A stretch of 64,000 bases of DNA from an uncultured Deferribacteres bacterium (GCA_913009825.1 CAJVYQ010000011.1:1-64000); one strand, 5' to 3'; positions 1 through 7,960 are shown, counted from the first letter of the stretch. Program-made: numbers and translations. The notes: a model not told the origin generated them from the sequence alone.

Positions 1-599
1 TTGAATATCCTTATGAGGCATTAAGAGAAGCGATCATTAATGCTTTGATTCACCGGGATTATTCCGGGAATTCACAAATCCAGATACGGGTCTATTCTGA
101 TAAATTGATAATCATGAATGAAGGCAGACTCCCGCCCGAAGTTCCTGTGGAAAAATTAAAAATCAATCATTTGTCCATGCCGAGAAACACACTCCTTGCC
201 GAAATTTTTTACTATGCCGGATTTATTGAATTAAGGGGGCATGGGACTATAAAGATTTTGGATAATTGCAAAGAACAGGTATTGCCGGAACCGGATTTTA
301 CGGAAGAAAACGGTGTTATGACAGTCGTTTTTTATAAAGATAAGTGGACAGAAGTGAATTTAAAGAAAATTGGATTAAACGACAGACAGATTAAAGCAGT
401 GATTTATGTAAAGGAAAACGATAAAATTACGAATCAAGAATATCAAGTGATTTGTGAAACTTCTAACCGAACAGCAACTCGGGATTTGACAGAATTGGTT
501 TCTTTGAAAATTTTTCAACAAATAGGAACTACAGGAAAAGGGACTAAGTATATTTTAAGACGCCATAAAGGCGCCAAAGACGCCACGAAGACGCCATAA
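1..599 (+). CDS. ATP-binding (GHKL/AlbA_2-type) regulator, 5' end outside window
   Basis: The reading frame is open from base 3 and has no start inside the window, so this is the 3' part of a longer gene. The first visible residues contain EAIINALIHRDYS, the signature of the HATPase_c_4 domain found in RecG-like/Schlafen-AlbA_2 putative transcriptional regulators. The conserved block with LRGHGTIKI follows. The last roughly 70 residues (from about GLNDRQIKAVIYV) read as a winged helix-turn-helix typical of this family. The extreme C-terminus (RRHKGAKDATKTP) is encoded by an 11-bp-like tandem repeat and is probably not part of the original fold. By family this is a DNA-binding regulator of unknown target; it is often found in accessory islands, consistent with the restriction-modification remains next door. 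The family call is fairly secure, the function unknown. Confidence 0.8.
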   Translation, partial: EYPYEALREAIINALIHRDYSGNSQIQIRVYSDKLIIMNEGRLPPEVPVEKLKINHLSMPRNTLLAEIFYYAGFIELRGHGTIKILDNCKEQVLPEPDFTEENGVMTVVFYKDKWTEVNLKKIGLNDRQIKAVIYVKENDKITNQEYQVICETSNRTATRDLTELVSLKIFQQIGTTGKGTKYILRRHKGAKDATKTP

Positions 600-607
600 A
601 GACGCCA
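556..607. repeat. Short tandem repeat built on GACGCC units, spanning a stop codon
   Basis: Units of the form GACGCC plus a short A-rich spacer (GACGCCATAAA, GGCGCCAAA, GACGCCACGAA, GACGCCATAAA, GACGCC) follow one another with a period of about 9 to 11 bp. They encode the last residues of the upstream gene and continue past its TAA. A related word (GCCACGAAGG...GGCACGAAG) recurs near 7970. Confidence 0.7.
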
Positions 608-2012
608 ATGGAAAAGGGCTCGTAAACGGTTCAAAGGAATAAAATATGAATAAACAACAAGCACAACAAATTATCAGAGATACCTTTGAAAATTCTTTTG
701 ATAAACAAAAGTTCAAAACATTCATACTGGACTTTTTAAATCATTTCGAGGAAAACACATTTATGCATAGGGGTTACAATATACCTGATTCATACGATGA
801 ATATATTAGTTCCTGGCAGCGATTAGGGAAATACAGCGACGGGGAAAATCGTATAGACATATTAATTGTGAATTTGAAAAAAGAAACTTCTCTTGAGCGG
901 GCTCGGTCCAGACAGAGAAATTTTGTGGCCGGATACTTACAAGGCAAATATGGTCGATCCGGTGAAAAAGAAGCTGCACTTGTAGCTTATGTGTCTCCGA
1001 ATAAATCAGACTGGCGCTTTTCGCTGGTTAAGATGGATTACAAATTTGAAAAAACCAAAACCGGCAGAATAAAAGTAAAAGAAGAATTCACTCCTGCCCG
1101 GCGCTGGTCGTTTCTTGTAGGAGCCAACGAAAAGAGCCACACAGCGCAAAGCCGACTAATCAAAATTCTGGCAAACGATGAACAGGCCCCAACCCTGGAA
1201 GAAATCGAAAAAGCCTTTGATATTGAAACCGTTACTAAAGAGTTTTTCCTCAAATACCGTGAGCTTTTTCTGCGCACCAAAGAAGAATTGGACAAGGTTG
1301 TTGAAAAAGACCCGAAAATTAAGGCTGACTTCGATGCCAAGGGCGTGGATACGGTCAACTTCGCAAAGAAACTGCTCGGGCAGATTATTTTTCTTTATTT
1401 TCTGCAGAAAAAGGGCTGGTTCGGTGTAGAGCGTAATGATAACTGGGGAAGCGGTTCAAAACATTTCCTTCGGGAACTGTTTAATAAAAAACATGGCGGT
1501 TATGAAAATTTCTTCAATGATATTTTAGAACCGCTTTTTTATGAAGCCCTGAGGACAGGTGAAGATCGTAAGCATGGAGATTATTATTACAGCAAGTTTG
1601 ACTGCAAAATCCCTTTCTTAAACGGCGGGCTTTTTGACCCTATCGGTAATTACGATTGGGTGCATACCGACATTCTTCTTCCAAACAAACTCTTTTCCAA
1701 CAACAGTAAAACGAAGGAAGGCGACACCGGAGACGGCATTCTGGACATCTTTGACCGTTACAACTTTACTGTTAGGGAAGACGAACCGCTGGAAAAGGAA
1801 GTAGCCATTGATCCGGAACTGCTGGGGAAAGCCTACGAGAAATTCAATGCCATCCGCCCGGATAATTATGATGAATTCAAAAAAGCGCTAAAAAACGGCA
1901 GAAAGGGCGATGAAAACAAATTCAATAAAAAATTCGGCGTCTATTATACGCCCCGCGAAATTGTCCATTACATGTGCCAACAGAGTTTGATTAACTACCT
2001 GACAGCAAGTGT

Positions 2013-2058
2013 ATCTCAGGCTTCCAGCCTGAATGACCACAGGCAGGATGCCCGTGAC
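2013..2058. repeat. ORF-embedded double palindrome
   Basis: Two small palindromes in tandem, TCAGGCTTCCAGCCTGA and CACAGGCAGGATGCCCGTG, lie in frame inside the methylase ORF and encode SQASSLNDHRQDARD. The second is the word that reads as RQDACA or TGILPV on either strand, a recognisable dispersed palindrome that interrupts genes without breaking the frame. Confidence 0.65.
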
Positions 2059-2341
2059 ACTATAACCAAAGAAGACATCGAAACCCTGATACATACCGGC
2101 GAGCAGGTCAGCGAAAACGAAGTAGCAGCGCTAATAAAAGAACAAAACATAAAAGAAGGAAAACAGAAAACTTCCGGCTACAAATTACAACTGTCCGAAA
2201 GCATACGATGCAACGCCGCCCTGATTGACGAGAAACTGGCGGACATCACAGTCTGCGACCCGGCAGTGGGTTCCGGCGCTTTCCCGGTAGGCATGATCAG
2301 CGAGATTGTAAGAGCAAGAAATGTATTGTCGACTTTTATCA

Positions 2342-2358
2342 ACAGGCAGGATGCCTGT
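2342..2358. repeat. ORF-embedded palindrome ACAGGCAGGATGCCTGT
   Basis: Second in-frame copy of the same palindromic word (encoding NRQDACA), placed between methylase motif I and the YGVDIDP block. It is a near-perfect inverted repeat with a single-base centre. Confidence 0.65.
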
Positions 2359-2470
2359 GCTACTACCTACGAATTCAAACGCCGCTGTATTGAACATTCC
2401 CTTTACGGTGTGGATATTGACCCGGGCGCGGTGGAGATTGCCAAACTGAGATAAGATAAAACAAGAATAA

Positions 2471-2602
2471 TTTAATGAAAAAATATCAAGGGAGGATGCA
2501 GAAACACAATTGGAACGAATACAAAATAAAGTTGATGAAATGACCTACCAACTCTACGGTTTCCCTGAAGAGGGGATAGGGATTGTGGAGGGGATAAGGT
2601 GA
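2471..2602 (+). pseudogene. C-terminal tail remnant of a type IIG restriction-modification gene
   Basis: A frame open only from a TAA at 2468-2470 encodes a 43-residue tail including EDAETQLERIQNKVDEM and TYQLYGFPEEGIGIVEGIR, ending at TGA 2600-2602. The pattern LEr-I-d-mvYqLYGl-eeeI-ivEg is the usual end of Eco57I-like enzymes. It has no start codon context and a frame different from the upstream truncated gene, so it is the far side of a deletion. The TGA overlaps the next ATG (TGATG), showing the two were once translationally coupled. Confidence 0.7.
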
Positions 2603-3258
2603 TGAATATGCTAAACCTCATTGGAAAAATATTAGTTTCAGCAATTCGTAATCTCTTTGCCAACCAACCTGATGTCTTGACACCTACTTCCTTCACAGGG
2701 ATGACAGAATGGAACTTTGGTCATCATCTTGCTAATGAGATTATCCAATATATTTTCTGGCTTAATCATGATCTGGATGTAACTAAACATAATTACGATA
2801 ACCGTCGGCCTGACATTATTTTTCACAAACGTGGAATTAATGACTTAAATTTTCTTGTTGTTGAAATAAAAACTAAAGGTTCAAGTGGAAAAGATATCAA
2901 AAAAATCAGAGATGGTTGGGTATGCCACCCATTAGAATATCGTTTTGGAGCAAGTATAGTTGTACAATCGACTGACGATTTTGAAGTTAATGTTTTTCAG
3001 AAAAACAGATCACAAACTTTTTCGAAGTCAATATCGGTTATTCCTATTCCTAAAATGTCAGATTCCGATAGAATATTATTTATTGAATTAGTGGATAAAA
3101 TTACTTTAATTACCAAAGACGAAGATTATTTACAAAACCCACAAAAGCAAGCAAAAGTCAAAGCGCTGGAACGGGAGATTGACCGGATAGTGAATGAACT
3201 TTACGGCCTCACGGAAGACGAAATAGCCGTAGTGGAAGAGAATGTAGGAAATGTATGA
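2602..3258 (+). CDS. PD-(D/E)XK-like nuclease-type protein with a restriction-enzyme tail
   Basis: ATG 2602 overlaps the stop of the upstream remnant (TGATG); a GTG three bases earlier is less likely. The 218-residue product has a plausible PD-(D/E)XK core: RRPDIIFHKRG, then a strand ending in FLVVEIKTKG, giving D...ExK, followed by a helix DIKKIRDGW. The final 35 residues, containing KALEREIDRIVNELYGLT, are the C-terminal tail otherwise seen on Eco57I-like restriction-modification enzymes. So this is either a genuine small partner protein that shares that tail or a product of recombination with a neighbouring gene's end. Placed directly behind the broken restriction-modification gene, a role in DNA restriction is likely by context. 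Activity is inferred from the motif only. Confidence 0.55.
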   Translation: MNMLNLIGKILVSAIRNLFANQPDVLTPTSFTGMTEWNFGHHLANEIIQYIFWLNHDLDVTKHNYDNRRPDIIFHKRGINDLNFLVVEIKTKGSSGKDIKKIRDGWVCHPLEYRFGASIVVQSTDDFEVNVFQKNRSQTFSKSISVIPIPKMSDSDRILFIELVDKITLITKDEDYLQNPQKQAKVKALEREIDRIVNELYGLTEDEIAVVEENVGNV

Positions 3259-3336
3259 ATATAAAAATGATGAGAAACCAATGAACAAAGGGTGTCAAAG
3301 ACGAGAGTCAATATCTCCTCTTTATCTTTTAGTAAT

Positions 3337-3476
3337 ATATACCTGAATTGAGCGATTCTCATGTCATTCCGTAGGAATCTTGCTGGTTTAGCGCACAGAA
3401 CTAACAAGATTCTTTCAGAATGACAAAACTCTTTGGGTGGTTGTTTCAAGCTAAGAATCGCTCAATTTAGGATATA
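3337..3476. mobile_element. Miniature inverted-repeat element, family 1 (CCTGAATTGAGCGATT ends)
   Basis: Terminal inverted repeats CCTGAATTGAGCGATTCT (3342-3359) and its complement AGAATCGCTCAATTTAGG (3454-3471) match at 17 of 18 positions. They are flanked by the exact 5-bp direct repeat ATATA (3337-3341 and 3472-3476). Inside is a second, longer imperfect palindrome (GTCATTCCGTAGGAATCTTG...CAAGATTCTTTCAGAATGAC). There is no coding capacity. It sits 40 bp before the GHKL ATPase gene. Confidence 0.8.
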
Positions 3477-3516
3477 GTTATTTTAAAATTTCAGCATCAA
3501 AGGAAGAAGGAGTAAT

Positions 3517-4887
3517 ATGACCGAATTGGTTAGTTTTCAACCGACGAAGAAATTGTTTATCCATATCCTAACAAGAGATATTGATATACGCGATTGTATC
3601 TTTGAGTTGTTAGATAATGCAGTTGATTCTTACACAATAAATGAAATCGACGAAAAGAGAGAGATTCGATTAAATTTCGATAAAAATGAACTAAGCATTT
3701 TTGACAATTGCGGAGGTATCGATAAGAAGAAACTCCAGGAAGAAGTATTTCGATTTGGAACTAAAGATTTTTTGAATCATGCTCCCACTATTGGATTGTA
3801 TGGCATAGGTCTCAAAAGATCAATTTTTAAACTTGGTGAATTAATTGTTTTTGAAACAGATGATGGGAAAGATTATTGTAAACTTGAAATTGATGTAAAC
3901 GATTGGTTAAAGAAGAAAGACGAAGAAGGTAATGATATGTGGGACATACCATTAACCGAAACATCAACTTCAAGATTGATAAATGGGCAAAAACCTTTTA
4001 CCAGAATTAAAGTAAAAAAATTACGATATGAAACAATAGAGTCTTTTGTTCCAGAATTTGAAAGAAACTTAAAAGAAACCGTCAAGATATACTATTCACG
4101 TTACATACAAAGAGATAAAATTAATTTTTTTATAAACAATGAAAAACAAAGCGGTTTTGAAATAAAGGTAAAGGCATCTGATGATTTCAAACCCGTAAAA
4201 GTTGAAGAAGAATATGAGGGAATAAAAATAGCCATTTTTTGCTGGCTTGATTTAAGAGAAGAGCAAACAAAAAGATATGTAAAAGAACCCGGACACCAAG
4301 GCTGGAATGTTTTCATGAATGAACGTTTGGTAATCTTTGATGATACTTCAGAAGATACTGGTTGGACCGGAGAGAAACCATTTCTTCCCAAGGTTCACAA
4401 TATTTATAATCAATTTAGGGGAGTGGTTCTTTTGAATACAAATAATCCTTCAAAACTTCCTATTAATACTTCGAAAAACGGATTTAATACAGAAGATAGG
4501 ATTTATCATCATTTACTGAACCTCATGGTGAAAGTGGCAAGACCATTTATTGATTTCCTATCTGATAAGTATAATAAACAAAAAGAAAAGATTGATGAAA
4601 AAGAAGATGAATTATTAAAAACTATTAGTAAGGATAGCGAAGAAGAAAAGAAAATTATTGAAACTTCTATTGACGACACTAAAACAGAATACCAGTCGAC
4701 TTTCACACCACCTGAGACGGCAATTGTTACCCGACCTGTAATACCGCAAACAAGAATTTCATTTAAAAAACCCAGGAGACAAGTCGATATTATGAAAAAG
4801 GTTTTAAAAGTTAGAACTAATTGGCAAGTAGGGGAGAAGACATTTGATTATTTCTGGGAAAGCGAGGGCTTGGATGAAGAAGAGTAA
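3517..4887 (+). CDS. MORC/MutL-like GHKL ATPase (first gene of a three-gene cassette)
   Basis: The 456-residue protein has the Bergerat-fold ATP-binding signatures: N-box ELLDNAVDS (E30, N34), G1-like DNCGGI (D63-I68) and GLYGIGLKRS (from G93). Homologues of this kind (HATPase_c_3, MutL/MORC type) occur in prokaryotic restriction-modification and defence loci, where ATP-driven dimerisation is thought to clamp DNA. After the ATPase and transducer region there is a charged, probably coiled-coil stretch at about residues 350-395, rich in K/E, and a short C-terminal domain. It has no visible nuclease motif. The next gene starts inside its last codons, so the two are translationally coupled. It is AT-rich compared with the housekeeping genes downstream, suggesting acquisition. 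RBS GGAAGAAGGAG precedes ATG 3517. Confidence 0.8.
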   Translation: MTELVSFQPTKKLFIHILTRDIDIRDCIFELLDNAVDSYTINEIDEKREIRLNFDKNELSIFDNCGGIDKKKLQEEVFRFGTKDFLNHAPTIGLYGIGLKRSIFKLGELIVFETDDGKDYCKLEIDVNDWLKKKDEEGNDMWDIPLTETSTSRLINGQKPFTRIKVKKLRYETIESFVPEFERNLKETVKIYYSRYIQRDKINFFINNEKQSGFEIKVKASDDFKPVKVEEEYEGIKIAIFCWLDLREEQTKRYVKEPGHQGWNVFMNERLVIFDDTSEDTGWTGEKPFLPKVHNIYNQFRGVVLLNTNNPSKLPINTSKNGFNTEDRIYHHLLNLMVKVARPFIDFLSDKYNKQKEKIDEKEDELLKTISKDSEEEKKIIETSIDDTKTEYQSTFTPPETAIVTRPVIPQTRISFKKPRRQVDIMKKVLKVRTNWQVGEKTFDYFWESEGLDEEE

Positions 4888-5863
4888 ACCTAGTTTTGGG
4901 ATGATCAATTATATATTCAGACCAAAAAAGCAAATAGAGCGAAAAATACTTATAGAATTATTTCAAAAGATACAAAACACTTTGAATATTAATATACCAG
5001 AATATCAATATATCGGTCTTGGATCAATTTATTACTACGACTTTATTCTTTTTCATAAGTATTTAAACATCCGAGATATGGTTTCATTAGATAACAAAGA
5101 TTATCCTAATAGATTTGAATTCAATAAGCCGTTTGACTTTATTACATTTAAAAATATGTCAACAACTGATTTCCTTTCAAAAAACGATTTAAACAAAAAA
5201 TCATTTATTTGGTTTGATTATGATTCAAGTTTAATCCGTTATAAGAGTAAAACATTCTTGAACAAGGAAACAATCTTTGAAGATATTAAAATTATCACAA
5301 AAAAAAGCAAAGGACTGGACTTGTTTATTCTTACGGTTAACATAAAAATTCAGGACACTTTTTTTGACAGTCCAAGATTTAAGCAAGATTTTATAGATAA
5401 GTATGATGAATATTTATCAGATCAATATAAAAAGTTGAATAAGATTACTTTTGATAAGTATCCATTGATCATACAAAATATAATCATCAATATTTTTAGG
5501 AATAATGAACAATTTCACCCGGTAAAATTTAGAAAACTATTTTCATTTATTTATCAGGATGGAGCTCCAATGTATACAATTGGAGGAATATTTTCTAAAG
5601 ACAATCTACAGGATAAACTCGTTGAGGAAGATAGTTTTTTCCAAACAGATGAGAATAAAGTCGTAAATATAGATGTGCCTTTGCTTACTTATTATGAAAA
5701 AATGACATTAGATAAGAATATTTTAAACATTAAAGAGAACTTGATTTCACTGAACAAAGAAAAAATCATTGATTTGCTGGGTTTTGAAATGGAACCTTCC
5801 GAATTAAGAAGTTACTTAGATTATTACAGATATTATCCCCAATATTATGAGGGAATAATATGA
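4874..5863 (+). CDS. Rossmann/methyltransferase-like protein of unknown function (second cassette gene)
   Basis: I chose ATG 4874 (preceded by GCGAGGG) over a TTG at 4844; it overlaps the upstream gene by 14 nt. The 329-residue product has features of a SAM-dependent methyltransferase fold: YIGLGSIYYYDFILF resembles motif I, VSLDNKD an acidic motif II, and FIWFDYDS a motif IV-like strand. The middle also carries a PFDFITFKN block. The catalytic chemistry cannot be assigned, and I do not recognise a named family with certainty. Its stop overlaps the methylase start (ATGA), so all three cassette genes are coupled and probably work together. Confidence 0.6.
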   Translation: MKKSKPSFGMINYIFRPKKQIERKILIELFQKIQNTLNINIPEYQYIGLGSIYYYDFILFHKYLNIRDMVSLDNKDYPNRFEFNKPFDFITFKNMSTTDFLSKNDLNKKSFIWFDYDSSLIRYKSKTFLNKETIFEDIKIITKKSKGLDLFILTVNIKIQDTFFDSPRFKQDFIDKYDEYLSDQYKKLNKITFDKYPLIIQNIIINIFRNNEQFHPVKFRKLFSFIYQDGAPMYTIGGIFSKDNLQDKLVEEDSFFQTDENKVVNIDVPLLTYYEKMTLDKNILNIKENLISLNKEKIIDLLGFEMEPSELRSYLDYYRYYPQYYEGII

Positions 5864-7179
5864 CAAAAGATATATTGTATTTGATAGAAGATTCAAGGAA
5901 TATAAGGGCAGCTTTTCTTAAAAATAAGTTTGAAAAAGTTGATCTTATCCTAACATCCCCACCCTATTTTGATGTTAAGAATTATGAGAATGCTGAGCGG
6001 CAGATTGGTTACAAGCAGTCTTATGATGAATATTTGAATGATATCGCACTTGTTTTGCAAGATTGCTACAGTATTTCAAAAGATCATACAACCCTATGGT
6101 TAGTAATGGATACCATAAAAAGAAAAGGTATTACTTGTCCATTGCCATTCGATATACACAAAAAGCTCATTGATTTGAAAAGCGGTAATACTTGGATTCT
6201 CAGAGACGTAATAATTTGGAATAAATATAAGAACTTGCCTTGGCACGCGAAGGGTCGATTTAAAAATCAATTTGAATACATTTTATTTTTTTCAAAAACT
6301 GATGATTATAAATATTATTTGGATAGAGTTCGTGAAATTGCTGATTATAAAAATTGGTGGCTGACATACCCTGAAAGGTATAATTCTAACGGCAAACCTC
6401 CTTCTAATGTGTGGGAATTTACAATTCCCATTCGTGGTTGGGGTAACGGTCGCCAGAATCACTTTTGCCCTTTCCCTTTTCCGCTAATTGAAAGAATTCT
6501 TTCAATTTCTTCAGATAAAAATGATTTTATTTTTGATCCTTTTGCTGGTTCCGGTTCCGTTATAGCTATGGCCCAGCAAATGAACAGAAGAGCAATTGGA
6601 TTCGATATAAACCAAAAGTATAAAGACCAATTTGAGAAAGAAGTTATAAATGGCGCAAAATACTATTGGGAAAAAAGGAAGAAGGAATTGAATGAAATAA
6701 AAAGCAGAATTATACTTTTCAAAGAAACAAATCAACAATTGCGAAAAATTAAAGCTGGAATAAAGCTAAAGGAATTATTTCAAGATCAAATCCCGGGTGA
6801 CGATATAGCTTTTATAGTTATAGACAGAGGCAAGAAAGCTAAAGAAATTGACTTCATTGTTTTTTCAAAGAAAAAGGACACATTCATTAATCTTTCAGCC
6901 TGCAAGGATACTGTCAATAAACTGGAAAGTAAATATAAAGTAAAAATTAGTATAAAGAAAAAAAATGTCGATGAACTTTTAAATAGCAATTATAAAAAAT
7001 ATAAGTTTTTCGGTTACTTAAGTGATAAAATATATAGTTTTGAAAAAGAATTTTCTATAGCACAAATTGTTTTAAATAGCGGAAAACAAGATATTCTATT
7101 TTCAAATATAAAGATAAAAATAGATAGGAAAAATATTTCTTTTGGAGTGATAAATAGTTTGGAACAGAGCTTTAAGTAA
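5860..7179 (+). CDS. Class beta DNA methyltransferase (N4-cytosine/N6-adenine), third cassette gene
   Basis: Motif IV is TSPPYFD (S33-Y36) near the N-terminus and motif I DPFAGSGSV lies near residue 226. This order (IV before I) defines class beta amino-methylases, and an SPPY motif is more common in N4-cytosine than in N6-adenine enzymes. The catalytic domain ends around residue 265. A 170-residue lysine-rich C-terminal extension follows, of unknown role, perhaps target recognition or partner contact. Start ATG overlaps the previous stop (ATGA). No restriction endonuclease gene is coupled to it, so restriction, if any, must come from the ATPase, the second gene or another mechanism. A family 2 repeat begins 14 bp after the stop. 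Confidence 0.85.
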   Translation: MTKDILYLIEDSRNIRAAFLKNKFEKVDLILTSPPYFDVKNYENAERQIGYKQSYDEYLNDIALVLQDCYSISKDHTTLWLVMDTIKRKGITCPLPFDIHKKLIDLKSGNTWILRDVIIWNKYKNLPWHAKGRFKNQFEYILFFSKTDDYKYYLDRVREIADYKNWWLTYPERYNSNGKPPSNVWEFTIPIRGWGNGRQNHFCPFPFPLIERILSISSDKNDFIFDPFAGSGSVIAMAQQMNRRAIGFDINQKYKDQFEKEVINGAKYYWEKRKKELNEIKSRIILFKETNQQLRKIKAGIKLKELFQDQIPGDDIAFIVIDRGKKAKEIDFIVFSKKKDTFINLSACKDTVNKLESKYKVKISIKKKNVDELLNSNYKKYKFFGYLSDKIYSFEKEFSIAQIVLNSGKQDILFSNIKIKIDRKNISFGVINSLEQSFK

Positions 7180-7184
7180 TAATT

Positions 7185-7360
7185 TAATATTTGTAACTAT
7201 TCAGGTGTTTTCTTTCAATCTTTTTCGCCTTGCCGTGAACGACAAGGCTAAGAAATGAAAGGGCGCTAAAGCGTCCTATTTACGATAGCATCCTTCAGGA
7301 TGCTTTCATGTCTTAGCCTGAGGGTTCACTCTCAGGCGACCTGAATAGTTACTAATATTT
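7185..7360. mobile_element. Miniature inverted-repeat element, family 2 (copy 1) with 8-bp target duplication
   Basis: Ends GTAACTATTCAGGT (7193-7206) and ACCTGAATAGTTAC (7339-7352) are exact complements. The flanks are the exact 8-bp direct repeat TAATATTT (7185-7192 and 7353-7360). The interior holds nested palindromes (AAGGCTAAG...CTTAGCCT, AGCATCCTTCAGGATGCT). A near-identical copy lies at 8757-8917. Confidence 0.85.
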
Positions 7361-7503
7361 AAAAATGGATTTGCATTTTTCACTTCAGTTCTTGCCATTA
7401 AATAGTGAATGTGTAAATCGGGATTGGTTTCACATCTATTTGTTTCATTACCTTTGTAGACCAAATCCTCTCCATGAAAATCCAATCTATCAACTTGCGT
7501 CCA

Positions 7504-7575
7504 CGCATTGGAAGCCGCGATTTACCGGATGGCCTATCAACTCTATGGCCTGGATCGTAGAGGGGATAAATCAGC
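7504..7575 (+). pseudogene. Third remnant of a restriction-modification C-terminal tail
   Basis: In one frame the sequence reads ALEAAIYRMAYQLYGLD, the Eco57I-like tail pattern also seen at 2504-2597 and at the end of the 2602-3258 gene. No start or continuing domain is present on either side. It is probably all that remains of another restriction-modification gene downstream of the cassette. Confidence 0.5.
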
Positions 7576-7716
7576 AGTGCCATCGACAACAAGACTGCCG
7601 CATTTATAGATATCCGGTCTAATATTGAGTTGCTTTTTCATCGAAATTGTTTTACTTTTTTTTGCATTACTCAGATACCCGGCATAAATTATTATGAAAG
7701 GTATAGGAATATGTAA

Positions 7717-7960
7717 TTACCACGCACCATCAAAGCCGTTATCCGGCAGGGTGAACAATCGGGATCCGCTGCCGAATGTATGGAAATTCCGGTGGCAACC
7801 CGGGGGGCTGCACTTGATGAAGTTACACACAATTTTCAGGAGGCGGTGCAGCTCCATCTCGAAGGCGGGGATTTTGCGGAGCCTGGTTTGGTCGCCAATC
7901 CGTCCATCCCGGTGACCGTGGAACCGGAACCAGCTTATGCCTGAGTTGCGCCGATTATAA
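7717..7960 (+). pseudogene. HicB-HicA toxin-antitoxin relic
   Basis: From 7717 to the TGA at 7942-7944 the frame encodes a 75-codon HicB-like antitoxin: TIKAVIRQGEQSG, then EIPVATRGAALDEV, QEAVQLHLEGGD and a terminal VTVEPEPAYA. All are typical of the HicB-like family. The frame is closed upstream by TAA (7714-7716) directly after an ATG, so no start codon serves it; a one-base frameshift from ATG 7694 is the likely lesion. Overlapping the hicB stop, ATG 7937 opens MPELRRL, the usual start of a HicA (YcfA-like) toxin, but it meets TAA after seven codons and then runs into dispersed repeat sequence. The pair is dead as written. Confidence 0.65.

Larger units (their letters stand above)
646..2454 (+). 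pseudogene. Type IIG (Eco57I-like) restriction-modification protein, N-terminal 602 residues only
   Basis: The N-terminal part (about residues 1-180) resembles the endonuclease and linker region of large Eco57I/BREX-PglX-like restriction-modification enzymes. Around residues 430-445 is the family's FGVYYTPREIVHYM block. Near residue 535-545 is the SAM-binding motif I of an N6-adenine methylase (DPAVGSGAFPVGM), then the YGVDIDPGAVEIAKLR block. The frame stops right there, where homologues continue with the catalytic NPPY motif and the target-recognition domain, so roughly half the enzyme is missing. A matching C-terminal tail lies 16 bp downstream in another frame (2471-2602), which indicates an internal deletion. 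Two palindromic sequences sit in frame in the coding region (about 2013-2058 and 2342-2358). It should not methylate or cut DNA in this form. Start ATG at 646 follows AAAGGAATAAAAT. Confidence 0.8.

Noticed and set aside
3201-3449. Minus-strand 82-codon frame across the family 1 element
   Set aside because: Its sequence (CHSERILLVLCAKPARF) is the usual translation of a dispersed non-coding repeat; no ribosome-binding site.
4844-4873. TTG start for the second cassette gene
   Set aside because: ATG 4874 has a GAGGG site and avoids a longer overlap with the ATPase gene.
7365-7622. 85-codon plus-strand frame
   Set aside because: It runs across repeat and remnant sequence; the meaningful signal there is the tail remnant in another frame.
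7694-7915. 73-codon plus-strand frame
   Set aside because: It overlaps the HicB relic in the wrong frame; only its first codons may belong to the original hicB.
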